Assembly (NCBI RefSeq): GCF_002811925.1
Contig: NZ_NPDS01000007.1
Location: forward strand, 256,528 to 320,527
Length of the DNA stretch: 64,000 bases
Source of the DNA: Leptospira barantonii
GTDB lineage: Bacteria > Spirochaetota > Leptospiria > Leptospirales > Leptospiraceae
Direction: 5' to 3'
Under the pieces are notes generated by a model. The model ran no database searches, was not told the DNA's origin, and saw only the letters and a list, made by a program, of their open reading frames with translations. Shown here one piece after another: positions 25,293 to 36,920 of this stretch; position 1 is the stretch's first letter; each line of letters starts with the position of its first letter. Position numbers and translations under genes: made by a program.

Positions 25293-25428
25293 TAAGATAC
25301 GACTTACAAGCTGTGCAAGTATTTCCTGCGTTGACTCTTTCCATTATTTCCTGATAACCTACACCTTCGGATTTGGCGGTTTCTACGATCGTTTCGAAGG
25401 CTACTTGTGCGCAGTGGCATTTATCCAT
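25252..25428 (-). CDS. Small BFD-like [2Fe-2S]-binding protein (58 aa)
   Basis: The frame ATG 25428 to TAA 25252 encodes a 58-residue protein with a CHC motif at residues 4-6, CTAC at residues 38-41 and a further Cys at 48. The layout CxC-x(31)-CxxC plus the AGNTCTACKSYL segment fits the bacterioferritin-associated ferredoxin (BFD) / Fer2_BFD fold that binds one [2Fe-2S] cluster. It is too short for most gene callers. GGA lies five bases before the ATG, and a perfect 11-base palindrome lies 46 bases upstream. It overlaps the WbuC start. A role in iron release or sensing is inferred from the family only. Confidence 0.7.
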   Translation of the reverse strand: MDKCHCAQVAFETIVETAKSEGVGYQEIMERVNAGNTCTACKSYLIEYCESRLELQTA

Positions 25429-25473
25429 TTGAATCCAACTCTTCTCTATTAGCGTTCCAATACAATGGAAATG

Positions 25474-25484
25474 AGACTCAGTCT
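25474..25484 (-). promoter_or_regulatory. Short perfect palindrome upstream of the BFD-like gene
   Basis: AGACT C AGTCT, extended to TGAGACTCAGTCTTA with one G-T wobble, lies 46 bases before the small iron-sulfur gene. Position and symmetry fit a repressor site, but no regulator is assigned. Confidence 0.3.
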
Positions 25485-25644
25485 TAGTGTCAAATCGTAC
25501 ACCGGCTTTCTAAAGAATTTTTGGAGAAAAATCTAAATTTTTGCGACAGGCCGTTTCGGTAGAAAGGAACATAATTTAACCGCCCATTGAATTCTTTTCG
25601 GAAAAGGTCGGAACTACGTCCTTAAAATGAAGTTTTCTAAAATT

Positions 25645-25671
25645 GGAAAGAATGGATATTTCCATTCTTCC
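25645..25671 (-). terminator. Hairpin downstream of tRNA-Arg
   Basis: GAATGGA / TCCATTC extended by GGAA / TTCC across one bulged A, loop TATT. Read on the minus strand it follows the tRNA-Arg gene and is followed by AATTTTAG, a weak T-run. Confidence 0.45.
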
Positions 25672-25739
25672 TTGAAGCGACGTTATGCTGAGTTTAAAAG
25701 GGAAGGTAAGAAAATCGAAACGTATGAAAAAGAAATTGG

Positions 25740-25815
<76 letters not shown>

Positions 25816-25817
25816 GT

Positions 25818-26228
25818 TTAATGGATATAAGATTCCAAACGAGAAAGATGCTCTTCCGGAATCCTGAGAGCAATCTTTTTTGCACTAGTGTAATTGTATA
25901 GCAGTAAACCGGAGATTCCAAGATAAATCAAAATTCCAGCGAGATGAACGATATGACCAAGCCACGGTCCTACAACGGGAATCCAAGAAACGAGGACGCT
26001 TCCTAAAAGAAATCCTAAGAAGTAGAGAAAGTTAATAAAGGAAAGTCCCGAATATTTTTTAACGGTAGGATTTTCCCAATAGAAAGTAAAACCGATCAAC
26101 CAAGTTCCGAAAAGAGGTAAAGAAACCAAGTAAACTAAGAATCTTTCCGATCTAAGAAAACGATTCGAAGTTTCGGGAAGGTTACGGAGAACCGGTTCGT
26201 ATTTTTTTAAATATTCTTTGAATTTCAT
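25818..26228 (-). CDS. Small membrane protein (136 aa)
   Basis: Three or four hydrophobic helices after a charged N-terminus; the helices contain FLGFLLGSVLVSWIPVVGPWLG and LAGILIYLGISGLLLY. The pattern resembles the DUF4870/Tic20-like group, as does its neighbour, with which it overlaps by 47 bases in another frame. No catalytic residues are evident. It is four bases from tRNA-Arg. Function unknown. Confidence 0.55.
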   Translation of the reverse strand: MKFKEYLKKYEPVLRNLPETSNRFLRSERFLVYLVSLPLFGTWLIGFTFYWENPTVKKYSGLSFINFLYFLGFLLGSVLVSWIPVVGPWLGHIVHLAGILIYLGISGLLLYNYTSAKKIALRIPEEHLSRLESYIH

Positions 26229-26628
26229 TTTCTATCTCCGGGAAAAAAGGCAGTGTGAATTCTTTTTCTTGATACGCGTTCCAAGCGCCGAGCGCGCTAT
26301 AACCTAAGAAAGCGATCCATGAAACATAGCTGATAAAATCCGTAACGATCGGATTGACTCGAATTAAAGATAAGATCCAGCTGATAACGGGAAATTCCCG
26401 AAGAAACCAAACAACGGAATAAATTCCGATAAAACCGATGTTGAGTTTCAGAGCTTGAACGATATGAAATGCGGCGAAGGTTTGAGCCTTACGAAAAACC
26501 CAAACGAACAACCAACCGAAAAATGGAACGTAGGAAATTGCGGCGACTAAACCAGGGAGTTCTTCGCTTTTAAGAATTCTCAACATTTCCTGAATAAATT
26601 CCTGGGTTTTGAACCGCTCAGAGGACAT
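26182..26628 (-). CDS. DUF4870-like small membrane protein (148 aa)
   Basis: Three to four membrane helices with ISYVPFFGWLFVW and FAAFHIVQALKLNIGFIGIY, the latter recalling the HxxQALN helix of DUF4870 proteins. A soluble N-terminal helix (residues 1-24) and an acidic-basic C-terminal tail flank them. It forms a two-gene unit with the 136-residue protein, sharing architecture, so the two may be diverged duplicates. Function unknown. Confidence 0.6.
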   Translation of the reverse strand: MSSERFKTQEFIQEMLRILKSEELPGLVAAISYVPFFGWLFVWVFRKAQTFAAFHIVQALKLNIGFIGIYSVVWFLREFPVISWILSLIRVNPIVTDFISYVSWIAFLGYSALGAWNAYQEKEFTLPFFPEIENEIQRIFKKIRTGSP

Positions 26629-26670
26629 AGGATGAGAATTCCGAAGATAGAGTAAAATGAAAGCAAAATC

Positions 26671-26760
<90 letters not shown>

Positions 26761-26769
26761 GGTTGTCAG

Positions 26770-26885
<116 letters not shown>

Positions 26886-26942
26886 CTGTGTCAAGGTGAA
26901 ATGTTCTTTGCGCTTCCGGTTCTTGGTATTTCCTGGAAGTAG

Positions 26943-28208
26943 TTGTTGAAAGAGATGAAAAGCGATTCCGAGGGACATAAAAATCGTTCTGCGAAACAAA
27001 CTCGAAAAAAATTTACGGAGAAAATTCGGCTCAGACCTCGTTCCTGGGTGAATCTGGGTTATTCGATCGCGAACTCGGAAGAAGGAACATTCTTTCTTAA
27101 AAACGCGATTCCCGGCGAATCGGTTCAGACCGTTCCGCTCAAACAAACGGGTTCTTTATTTTGGGGAGTCGCTTCCGAAATCGAAGACGTTTCTCAGGAA
27201 AGAATTTCTTCGGATTGCAACGTCTTTCCGAGATGCGGCGGTTGTTCCTATCGTCATGTTACTTACGAGAAAGAATTGGAAATCAAAAAGTTTCTTCTTC
27301 GAGAAACTCTCGAACGATCTCTTTCAAAAAATCATATTCAAATTCCTGAAATTGAAATTCTTTCCGGCGAACCGAACGGATATAGAAACACGGCTCAAAT
27401 TCAATTGGGATTTGCCGGATTAAAACGAATCGCCGGTTTTTACGAAGAATTCTCGCACTCGATCGTAAACTTTCCCGAAGAGGGATGTAAGAATCTTCCC
27501 GACGAAATGAACTCGGCATTTTTCGAGTTTTTGAAAAAGGAAAAAAACGGATCGGCTCCGATTTCAAAATCGAAAACTCTTTCGTTCCGATTGGAAAAGA
27601 ATCGGGTCGTTCCGTATAAAAAAGAATCCGTTGAATTTCGAGAAACCGTTTCGATTCCAGATTCTAAGGAAATCGTTTGGGAAATTCCTGCGGGCGGATT
27701 CTCGCAAATCAATCGCTTTTTGATCGCGCCTTGGCTCGAAAAAATATTCGAGTTGGTGCCGGACAATCAAAATAGAATATTAGAATTGTATTGTGGATCA
27801 GGATTGATTTCGATCGCACTTCGATCCAAAACGAAACATTGGATTGGTTACGAACTTTCATCCGATTCCGTCAAACAGGCGAGGAAGAATGTTTCTCAAA
27901 ACGGAATTTCGTCTTTCGAGTTCAAAACCTTAAACCTGGAAACGGACTCGATCGATTCTGCGGATGTTCTTGATTCTTCCTTTTGGATCATGAATCCGCC
28001 GAGAGCCGGTTTATCGAAGAAGGTTTCCCAAACTCTGAGCGATCGCGGACCGGACGGATTTTTATATTCCAGTTGCAATCACACCACTCTTGCACGGGAT
28101 CTTTCCTTGATTCTAAACGGAAATTATAGAATTTCTAATATAACCCTCGTTGATTTTTTTCCGCGTACGAAACATTTCGAAGTGATCGTGCGGGTTGAAA
28201 GAAATTGA
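26943..28208 (+). CDS. RNA (uracil-5-)-methyltransferase, RumA/TrmA/RlmCD family
   Basis: A 421-residue SAM-dependent m5U methyltransferase acting on rRNA or tRNA. A TRAM-like N-terminal part (about 28-85) is followed by the iron-sulfur cysteines C92, C98, C101 and C182, then the SAM motif ELYCGSG (281-287), NPPRAGLS (351-358), the nucleophile Cys378 in YSSCNHTT and the general base Glu413 in HFEVIVRVE. The family methylates 23S rRNA U747/U1939 or tRNA U54; which one cannot be decided. The start is uncertain: TTG at 26943 or 26946 follows GGAAG better than the ATG at 26955. Confidence 0.88.
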   Translation: MLKEMKSDSEGHKNRSAKQTRKKFTEKIRLRPRSWVNLGYSIANSEEGTFFLKNAIPGESVQTVPLKQTGSLFWGVASEIEDVSQERISSDCNVFPRCGGCSYRHVTYEKELEIKKFLLRETLERSLSKNHIQIPEIEILSGEPNGYRNTAQIQLGFAGLKRIAGFYEEFSHSIVNFPEEGCKNLPDEMNSAFFEFLKKEKNGSAPISKSKTLSFRLEKNRVVPYKKESVEFRETVSIPDSKEIVWEIPAGGFSQINRFLIAPWLEKIFELVPDNQNRILELYCGSGLISIALRSKTKHWIGYELSSDSVKQARKNVSQNGISSFEFKTLNLETDSIDSADVLDSSFWIMNPPRAGLSKKVSQTLSDRGPDGFLYSSCNHTTLARDLSLILNGNYRISNITLVDFFPRTKHFEVIVRVERN

Positions 28209-28315
28209 CGAATTCAAAATTAAGAATTTTCCATACGAAAATTTATTGATAAACATCGCGGATTCGTAAATATCACTTTTGACCAAAATTAAATAAGGGT
28301 CTTGTAGGAGATATT

Positions 28316-28912
28316 ATGCGTTCGAATCGAATTTTCCGCCTTTTATGGGCGCTCGTGATTGCCGCTGTGTTCGGCTTTTTTGGACCGACTTCCGTTTCCG
28401 CGGATAGCGCTTGTCAGGGACTTTCGTCCTCTTCTTGTAATTCCAACGATGATTGTACTTGGGTAAGCGGTTATACGAGACAAGACGGAGTTTCCGTAGA
28501 CGCGTATTGCAGGGCTAAACCGGGAAAAGGCGATAGCGACGGAGATCGTAAACCCGTTAAAAAGAAAGATAAGGACGATGACGACGATTCTTCCGCAACA
28601 AAGGAAAAGAAATCCAAAAAGAAAAAAGACAAAGAAGACGGCGATGATGACGATAAAAAGTCCAAACGCAAAAAGAAGGATAAAGACGAAGACGACTCTG
28701 ACAAAGACGACGATTCTAAAAAATCCAAGAAAAAGAAAAAAGATAAAGAAGACGACGGTGACGACGTAAAGAAAGAGAATAAGTCTAAGAAGAAAGATAA
28801 GGACGACGATAAAGACGAAAAGAAAAAGTCTAAGAAGAAAAAAGACAAAGACGATGATGACGATAAGTCCGAGAAGAAATCAAAAAAGAAGAAGAAAAAG
28901 GATAAGGACTGA
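28316..28912 (+). CDS. Secreted Cys-motif protein with a Lys/Asp-repeat tail
   Basis: A 198-residue exported protein. Residues 1-29 form a signal peptide ending VSADS. Residues 32-66 contain four Cys in a compact module (ACQGL, SCNSNDDCTWV, GYTRQDG, AYCRAKPGKG). The last 120 residues are almost only Lys, Asp, Glu and Ser in repeated KKKDKDDD and KKSKKKK blocks, certainly disordered and dense in opposite charges. The Cys module may anchor or fold outside the cytoplasm, while the tail may bind nucleic acid, metal ions or the envelope surface; these roles are guesses. GGAG lies seven bases before the ATG, and a strong terminator follows. Confidence 0.65.
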   Translation: MRSNRIFRLLWALVIAAVFGFFGPTSVSADSACQGLSSSSCNSNDDCTWVSGYTRQDGVSVDAYCRAKPGKGDSDGDRKPVKKKDKDDDDDSSATKEKKSKKKKDKEDGDDDDKKSKRKKKDKDEDDSDKDDDSKKSKKKKKDKEDDGDDVKKENKSKKKDKDDDKDEKKKSKKKKDKDDDDDKSEKKSKKKKKKDKD

Positions 28913-28943
28913 GATCGGAATCCTCAGCTCGATGTTCTTTCAG

Positions 28944-28969
28944 AAAGCCGGACTTGTTCCGGCTTTTTT
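28944..28969 (+). terminator. Rho-independent terminator after the Lys/Asp-repeat gene
   Basis: AAAGCCGGA / TCCGGCTTT stem of nine pairs with loop CTTGT and a T-run ending at 28969. Confidence 0.85.
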
Positions 28970-28997
28970 ATTTTCGAGACCTTGGTCCTCAAGAATA

Positions 28998-29774
28998 TTA
29001 AAATTTAAGAATGTATTTGGTTTTAGAATGGGCCGATTCTTTTTCCGATCGAAACCATCGTTTCGGACTTTGTCCGGTTCTTTTTTTAAATTCACGAATG
29101 AAATGAGCTTGGTCGTAATAACCGGAACGATACGCCAGGTCGGTCAGGTTCGAGGATTCGTTTTTTAAAAGGAGCGCTTTTCGAAATCGAATCAAACAAG
29201 CATAGTCTTTCGGAGAAAAACCGAGAAATTCTTTATAATCTTTTTCTAATTTACTCTGGCTGATTCCGAGATTCGCCGCGAGAGAAGAAATCGAAGATTC
29301 ACCTTCCTGAAAACGGATTCTTTGCATCGATTCGGCGATGTATTTCGGTTCCGATTTAAGAGGTTTCAATTCCGATTGAAATTTTTTCCAAGCCCAACCC
29401 GATTCCAAACCCTCTTCGTATTCGCGAATGCAATTTTCCTGCAACCGGCGCACCACATTCTCGGGAAAAATAAAATCGAGAGAAACACTTTGGTTTGTGA
29501 TTTCGGTTAACGGAAGGTCGACGTATTTTGCGAGAATTACGGGAGGAATTCGGATTAAAAAAGAAACGGTATTTTTGGCCGATTTAAAAGTTTTAGAACC
29601 GGTCATCATTCCCGTGATCCCGACAACATTCAACTTCTGAAAGGAATTTTCCTTTTCTAAAAGAATCCGACCTCGCACTTGAATTCCGAGAACGCAGTAT
29701 TCATTCGGGATTACGGAATAACTGGATTCTTCCTTTTGAGTAATCCAGTCGTGTTGAATTGTATTCAAGTTCAT
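28998..29774 (-). CDS. AraC-family transcriptional regulator
   Basis: A 258-residue regulator. The last 110 residues carry the double helix-turn-helix: SISSLAANLGISQSKLEKDYKEFLGFSPKDY and NLTDLAYRSGYYDQAHFIREFKKRTGQSPKRW, the classic AraC pattern. The N-terminal 140 residues resemble the DUF6597-type ligand module seen in many AraC proteins (a VLGIQVRGRIL strand region). The effector and target genes are unknown; the hemerythrin-like gene directly upstream on the same strand is a plausible target or partner. Confidence 0.85.
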   Translation of the reverse strand: MNLNTIQHDWITQKEESSYSVIPNEYCVLGIQVRGRILLEKENSFQKLNVVGITGMMTGSKTFKSAKNTVSFLIRIPPVILAKYVDLPLTEITNQSVSLDFIFPENVVRRLQENCIREYEEGLESGWAWKKFQSELKPLKSEPKYIAESMQRIRFQEGESSISSLAANLGISQSKLEKDYKEFLGFSPKDYACLIRFRKALLLKNESSNLTDLAYRSGYYDQAHFIREFKKRTGQSPKRWFRSEKESAHSKTKYILKF

Positions 29775-29815
29775 GGTGGAAAGTCGTTTTAATCTATTCC
29801 TTTAGAGGAGAAAGA

Positions 29816-30430
29816 TCAATTCTTTCCCGGGTCTTGAGAAAGAATTTTTTCGGTCATGGACTCGAATCGTTTTCTTTCTTCCGATGGTAAGGTCGGAGTC
29901 ACGTAACGAACCCAGAGTCGTAAATCTTCCACTGCCAAGGAAGTCATGATTTCTTTTCGATGATTTTCCAGTTCCGTGTCGCTGAATTCTTTCCAAAGAT
30001 TGGATTGGGTTTCGGTTTCTTCCTCTTCCATGTGAACGAGATAATGCGTTTGAAATCGAATTAAACTTTTATAAAGTTCTTTTTTGATCTCGTTTCTGGC
30101 GGAAACTTCGGAAAGTTCCACTCGTTTGAGATGTTCTTGGATCTTCCGAATCTCCTTTTCCAAAACCGCATGAGTTTGAATGTCCTTTGCAGAATAAGAA
30201 GGATCGATTTTTCCCAAATGTTTTAGGCTGACTGCTTCTTCGTCTCGAGCGTGAATTTCTAAAAGTCTGAGAACTTCAGAGCTGAGCTCTTTAAGCAGAT
30301 TCCATTCTTCTTGATTTTGAAAATCGGTTTTTCCCGTTTCTAAAATCCAAATCGAAAGCGCGTTTCGGAGACCTCGGTGAGGGAAATCATAAACTTCCAT
30401 TCTGGTTGGGGGTTGTGTTACGGAATTCAT
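29816..30430 (-). CDS. Hemerythrin-like (HHE-domain) protein
   Basis: A 204-residue helical protein with His and acid residues spaced as in HHE domains: PHRGLRNAL, IHARDEEAVS, THAVLEKEI and THYLVHMEEEETE. Such domains bind a di-iron centre and sense or carry oxygen, NO or iron. The start is uncertain: ATG at 30430 was chosen, a TTG ten codons upstream and ATG at 30400 are possible, and none has a clear ribosome site. It lies 41 bases upstream of the AraC regulator gene on the same strand. Confidence 0.7.
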   Translation of the reverse strand: MNSVTQPPTRMEVYDFPHRGLRNALSIWILETGKTDFQNQEEWNLLKELSSEVLRLLEIHARDEEAVSLKHLGKIDPSYSAKDIQTHAVLEKEIRKIQEHLKRVELSEVSARNEIKKELYKSLIRFQTHYLVHMEEEETETQSNLWKEFSDTELENHRKEIMTSLAVEDLRLWVRYVTPTLPSEERKRFESMTEKILSQDPGKN

Positions 30431-30496
30431 AAAGAAAGAGTAACATTTCCTCGAAATCAAAAATTGTATAAATTCGGAATTTGAAACGAAAAATCT

Positions 30497-31795
30497 TCAG
30501 ATTCGAATCGAATATCCTACGTTGAAAAAATAAATTCCTCTTACGATATGTTGGCTCTGATAGTGTTGAATCAGTTCTCTGGATACGAATTCGTTCGGAG
30601 AATAATTCGTGATCGCATTGATGACGGCGTGATTCATATATCCGTTTACCTTGGATGGATCGGTTGTTTTTCCGTCCGTTTCATTCGTGTCCTGATAAAC
30701 GCCGGAACCCGGCGTTGCAAATTGATTGTCGACCAAGGCCGGGGTGGCTCGATACATCCAATTGACCGCGATAAAAAAATCAGTGTAATTGAATTGAATT
30801 CTAGGACTTACGTCGCTGATTCCTTTTTTGCGATCGATGTTATCGTTTACGTCCTGATAACCGGTAACCAAACTCGGAGTCACTTGAATGAGTTGCCCCT
30901 TGAAAAATTCGTGACTCAAGGAAAGACGAACGTTATGCGTTCCTTGATAAATTCCGTTACTCTCCGATAACATTTTATTGTTAAGGGTGACCTGGGGATT
31001 CAGATACTGAAGGAACGAAGGTTTCCAGGAAATCTGAAAATAACCTCTCATCAAAAACGTAGGATCGTCCACGTTGATAAATAGGAACCCCACAGAAAAA
31101 GCTCCCATGCGAGTCAGATGTTCATACGCGGCGCTTGTAAAAAGATAATCGCTTAGGCCGTTTTTTTCCTTACGAAGTTTCGTTTGATTCGGATCGAATC
31201 TCAACTCGTTGGTTTGAAGAAATTGATTGATCAAACCCGATTGATCTACGCCGCCCGGAGTATTCTGAAATACCCCGTCGGCGTCCGTATTCGTACGATC
31301 CACAACGGGATTCATCATTGTAAAACCGATTCTTATCTGAGGAGGAAGTCCTATCAAATTTACGGAAGTCGTAAGGTAATACGCTTCGTAGTAATCCTTA
31401 TACTTCGAATTATTTCTTCGAGCCTGTCTTTCTCCGAAAAGACTGGAGCCTTGAAACGCTCCGTCATTGGAAAGGAATTGGGTGAATTGAAAAGAATGTT
31501 CGGGTAAGGGTGATTTTTCTTCGGGTATTTTTGGAGACGGAAGACTTTCGTCCGAAGAAATTTCAGGAGCCTCTTCGATTGGATCGGCGGAAACTTTTTT
31601 TACCTTTTCTTTACGAATTCTTAATATGATTCCGTCTTCGTCCTCGAATTGAATCTCTACGGTGTTCTCTTTGATGATTTTAACTTTCTTAAAAGTTTTT
31701 CCCCCGACGGTTTCGATCTGCACGGATAGCAATGAAGCAAATGGAAGTATAAATAGGAAGTGGATGATGAACAATCGATAGAAAGAATGTTTCAT
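30497..31795 (-). CDS. Predicted outer-membrane or surface protein with C-terminal beta-strand
   Basis: A 432-residue exported protein: signal peptide to about residue 25, then a SH3-like strand region (ETVGGKTFKKVKIIKENTVEIQFED), a Pro/Glu-rich linker (75-100), and a long domain with alternating hydrophobic and aromatic strands that ends YFFNVGYSIRI, like the closing strand of a beta-barrel. No porin family was recognised. It is divergent from the GDSL hydrolase gene by a 422-base spacer. Role unknown; a spirochaete outer-membrane protein is likely. Confidence 0.6.
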   Translation of the reverse strand: MKHSFYRLFIIHFLFILPFASLLSVQIETVGGKTFKKVKIIKENTVEIQFEDEDGIILRIRKEKVKKVSADPIEEAPEISSDESLPSPKIPEEKSPLPEHSFQFTQFLSNDGAFQGSSLFGERQARRNNSKYKDYYEAYYLTTSVNLIGLPPQIRIGFTMMNPVVDRTNTDADGVFQNTPGGVDQSGLINQFLQTNELRFDPNQTKLRKEKNGLSDYLFTSAAYEHLTRMGAFSVGFLFINVDDPTFLMRGYFQISWKPSFLQYLNPQVTLNNKMLSESNGIYQGTHNVRLSLSHEFFKGQLIQVTPSLVTGYQDVNDNIDRKKGISDVSPRIQFNYTDFFIAVNWMYRATPALVDNQFATPGSGVYQDTNETDGKTTDPSKVNGYMNHAVINAITNYSPNEFVSRELIQHYQSQHIVRGIYFFNVGYSIRI

Positions 31796-32217
31796 TCTTT
31801 CATGAAAAAATGAAGAGCTTACTTTTCCAAATTAATTCTGCTTACTTAGGAGATAGTTTTTCACGTTATATTTTGCAAAATTTTAATTTTTGAAGCACCA
31901 ATCCAATTAAAAGAACAGTCTAACCGAAAATTCTTCCTCAATCGCTTCTGATTTCTTAAAAACTTTTATATCAAACAGTTGAAAATATCTTTTAGACAAA
32001 CTTCTGTCATAACGTTTTTATATCGAACGTTACGGCAAAGTGCAAAAATTTTTTCCGCGTTAGGAGATATACCACAATTCCTGTTGACTGACTGTTCGCT
32101 ACACACTTAGGATTACATTGGGTAAAAAACCCGGGCCAACAGAAGAACGAGAGATGGGGTCCCTTCTTTGGGACAAGTCGTTCTCCAGGCCTATATGAAA
32201 ATGGAGAATAGTGAAAG
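31796..32217. other. AT-rich divergent spacer with a structured leader
   Basis: No coding region is supported. The left 290 bases are AT-rich and unstructured apart from AACGTT direct repeats near 32011-32030. A TTGACT at 32084-32089 might be a -35 element, but no good -10 follows. The folded leader is listed separately at 32121-32184. Confidence 0.5.
32121..32184 (+). promoter_or_regulatory. Structured 5' leader of the GDSL hydrolase gene
   Basis: Two adjacent folds can be drawn. First, GGGT / ACCC closing an AAAAA loop (about 32121-32133). Second, a nested element in which AGAACGA (32144-32150) pairs with TCGTTCT (32178-32184) around an inner hairpin GTCCC / GGGAC (32159-32163, 32170-32174, loop TTCTTT). 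It ends 33 bases before the ATG. It matches no riboswitch class that could be recognised by eye. Confidence 0.45.
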
Positions 32218-33489
32218 ATGAAAAAAGCTAATTGGATTGCGACTCTTCTGTTTGTGCTCGGATTTGGAGCCGGAACTTTATCCGCTCAATCTCAGGCCCA
32301 GCTTTTTGCGAAGCCTGGAGTTATCGGTGATTCTTTGAGTCACGGTTTCTTTGGTGCAACGGTCGAGAAAAAAACTCAGGATTGGGCTTACCCCGTTCTG
32401 GTCAGCAAACAAGCCGGGTCTTCCGTATCGTATAACGTTCTTACCGGACCTTATATAAACTTGGAAGACGTTCTAAAAGGAGATTGTGGTGTTTTCTGCA
32501 TCGCGGGTTCCATCATCGGGGGAAACGGTTCCACCGTTAGCCTTCCGACTCATGCGGGAATCACTGGCGCCGAATACACTTCCGTTTTAAGAACTTCCGG
32601 AAAATGCGAAGATGTTACCGCAACTAAGTGGGATAAAGAATGGTATTGGGCGACATGGTATTGGTATACTTATCGTTGGGTACAAGTTCAGGATTGTAAA
32701 GAACCTGATAAGTTTCATAAATTCGGTCTCCGGGATTCCGGAACTCAGATCGAGATTATGGAAAAAGTCAGACCGAGCTTTCTTTTCGGAACCGTAGCCG
32801 CGAACCATGTTCTTTGTACTGCGCTTTCCACCACTACAGCTTGTTTGGACGAGGCTCGTTATAAGAGAGACATTCGTGAAGTAATGAGACGATTGGCCGC
32901 GATTGGAAGCTTAAAAGGTGGGGTCCTGTTTACGATTCCAAACGTAACCGCGATCGCATTCTTGGAACCTTATAAAGATCCTCAAGGAAGAGCGAATTAC
33001 ACAGGCTTAAAAGCATTTTTCCGTAATTCCGTATCCGACCCGAATCAAGTTTTAGATGCGAGTGAAGTCGCAACCATCACCAACTTCTTAGCTATGTTGA
33101 ACAACGAAGTTAAGGCTCAAGGTGCGGCGATGGGATTTGCTGTCGCGGATCTGAAAGTTGTCTTTGATGATATCAAGGAGAACGGACGTATCGTAAAAAG
33201 CCCTTCCGGTTGGAGCCCAGGTTATGCCCGTGCAAACTGGCCTTTGCCTAACCAACCAGGAGTTTTCGGTCTGGACGGAGTACACCCGAACATGTTCGGA
33301 CATTCGGTTTTCGCAAACGAGTTGATCAAAGTCGTTAACGCACGTTACGGTTTGAACATCGCTCAAGTCAGCGAATACACCGCATGGTACTACGACAGCT
33401 TGAATAGAAATCCGGTGGACTTGAAGAAATTCCTGACCGAAAATATTTTCGGACAGTTCATTTCTTGGGTAATCGGTATTTTTGTTTAA
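32218..33489 (+). CDS. Secreted SGNH/GDSL hydrolase with an aromatic-rich insertion
   Basis: A 423-residue exported hydrolase. The signal peptide ends near ALSAQ at residue 24. Block I is VIGDSLSHG with the nucleophile Ser39; block III is probably VAANH (193-197); block V is LDGVHPN with Asp353 and His356. Family members hydrolyse ester bonds in lipids, sugars or polysaccharide acetates. Between Cys130 and Cys160 sits an insertion with ten Trp or Tyr in 17 residues (138-154), unusual for the family and perhaps a lipid or glycan contact. The gene has a 5' structured leader and a terminator of its own. A GAAAG close to the ATG is the only ribosome site. Confidence 0.8.
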   Translation: MKKANWIATLLFVLGFGAGTLSAQSQAQLFAKPGVIGDSLSHGFFGATVEKKTQDWAYPVLVSKQAGSSVSYNVLTGPYINLEDVLKGDCGVFCIAGSIIGGNGSTVSLPTHAGITGAEYTSVLRTSGKCEDVTATKWDKEWYWATWYWYTYRWVQVQDCKEPDKFHKFGLRDSGTQIEIMEKVRPSFLFGTVAANHVLCTALSTTTACLDEARYKRDIREVMRRLAAIGSLKGGVLFTIPNVTAIAFLEPYKDPQGRANYTGLKAFFRNSVSDPNQVLDASEVATITNFLAMLNNEVKAQGAAMGFAVADLKVVFDDIKENGRIVKSPSGWSPGYARANWPLPNQPGVFGLDGVHPNMFGHSVFANELIKVVNARYGLNIAQVSEYTAWYYDSLNRNPVDLKKFLTENIFGQFISWVIGIFV

Positions 33490-33529
33490 GAGAATTCTTC
33501 CTCTTAACGGAAGAAGAAAGTGGAATAAG

Positions 33530-33560
33530 AACGTCGCCTTTCTATAGGGCGGCGTTTTTT
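33530..33560 (+). terminator. Rho-independent terminator after the GDSL hydrolase gene
   Basis: AACGTCGCC pairs with GGCGGCGTT (one G-T wobble) over a 9-base loop, followed by six T. A smaller hairpin TCTTCC / GGAAGA precedes it near 33496-33515. Confidence 0.85.
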
Positions 33561-33580
33561 ATTTTAGAACATAGGCCTTT

Positions 33581-34267
33581 ATGGAATTCAAAAAGAAACT
33601 CGTCTTTATAGCCATTCTACTTGCATTTTTACTAATATTATTTCTGGCCTTTTGGCCGGACGATCTTAAGAAACAATCGCTTTCCATCGCGGAAGAAAGC
33701 GACGCCGTATTAAAAACTAAATATTATTCCGAAATGGATCCGTATTTCCCGGACGCTCCTCATCCTTTTAACGAAGATCCCGAACTCGAAGATCAGGCCA
33801 AAAAACTTTGGCCCGAGGCGTTTAAACCCAGAAAAACTCCCGAAGAAAAAGAACAGATTCGAAAGGAATGGACGGACTTTGTCGCAAGATATCCGAAAAA
33901 TCTTTACATTCCATCGGAGTTCCGACCCGCTCTTTCCGAAAGTGAAGAAAAGGAAGCGAGGGACAGATTGGACGCGGTTACGGACATGGAATCGAGGAAC
34001 GCGATTTCCCGTTCCTTGGGAAAATATGCCGAACCCGGAAACGAACCGAAGGCACCCACCGAATCCAGCGTAAATCCTAAGGAACAGCGCGCCTATATCA
34101 GTTATAAGATCGACGAGTTGGAATCGAGAATTCAATTGATTGAATATACGATTCAACAGGGAAAGCTCAATCCGGATCAGGTCGGAACCGCCAATCAAGA
34201 TCTTCTCGTTTGGAAAAAGGAACTTACCGATTTAAGACAGGTTCAAAGTCAGATTCCCGGATCTTGA
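33581..34267 (+). CDS. Single-span membrane protein with charged periplasmic domain (228 aa)
   Basis: Residues 6-25 form one membrane helix, then a highly charged domain rich in Glu, Lys and Pro and a predicted coiled coil at 165-225 ([15 protein letters not shown]). No family recognised. An ATG follows AGGCC TTT; the ribosome site is weak. It starts 21 bases after the terminator of the hydrolase gene and is followed by lipoprotein genes on the same strand. Confidence 0.5.
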   Translation: MEFKKKLVFIAILLAFLLILFLAFWPDDLKKQSLSIAEESDAVLKTKYYSEMDPYFPDAPHPFNEDPELEDQAKKLWPEAFKPRKTPEEKEQIRKEWTDFVARYPKNLYIPSEFRPALSESEEKEARDRLDAVTDMESRNAISRSLGKYAEPGNEPKAPTESSVNPKEQRAYISYKIDELESRIQLIEYTIQQGKLNPDQVGTANQDLLVWKKELTDLRQVQSQIPGS

Positions 34268-34311
34268 TTCTTTTTTTGAAACTCGGATCGAAAATGTATT
34301 CAGGAGATATT

Positions 34312-35868
<1,557 letters not shown>

Positions 35869-35876
35869 CCAGGTTT

Positions 35877-36916
<1,040 letters not shown>

Positions 36917-36920
<4 letters not shown>

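Larger units (their letters stand above)
25429..25739. other. Spacer upstream of the BFD-like gene
   Basis: No coding region is supported here. It contains a candidate operator at 25474-25484 and a hairpin at 25645-25671 that could end the tRNA-Arg transcript. Confidence 0.5.

Noticed and set aside
28471..28848. Long minus-strand open frame inside the Lys/Asp-repeat gene, rich in Ser and Phe
   Set aside because: It is the mirror of AAA/GAT-rich codons; low complexity and no ribosome site.
32084..32119. Promoter TTGACT ... TTAGGA or TACATT before the GDSL gene
   Set aside because: The -10 candidates are poor or wrongly spaced.
34210..34311. Longer N-terminus for the HEAT-repeat lipoprotein
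   Set aside because: It overlaps the upstream gene and would hide the signal peptide; GGAG supports ATG 34312.
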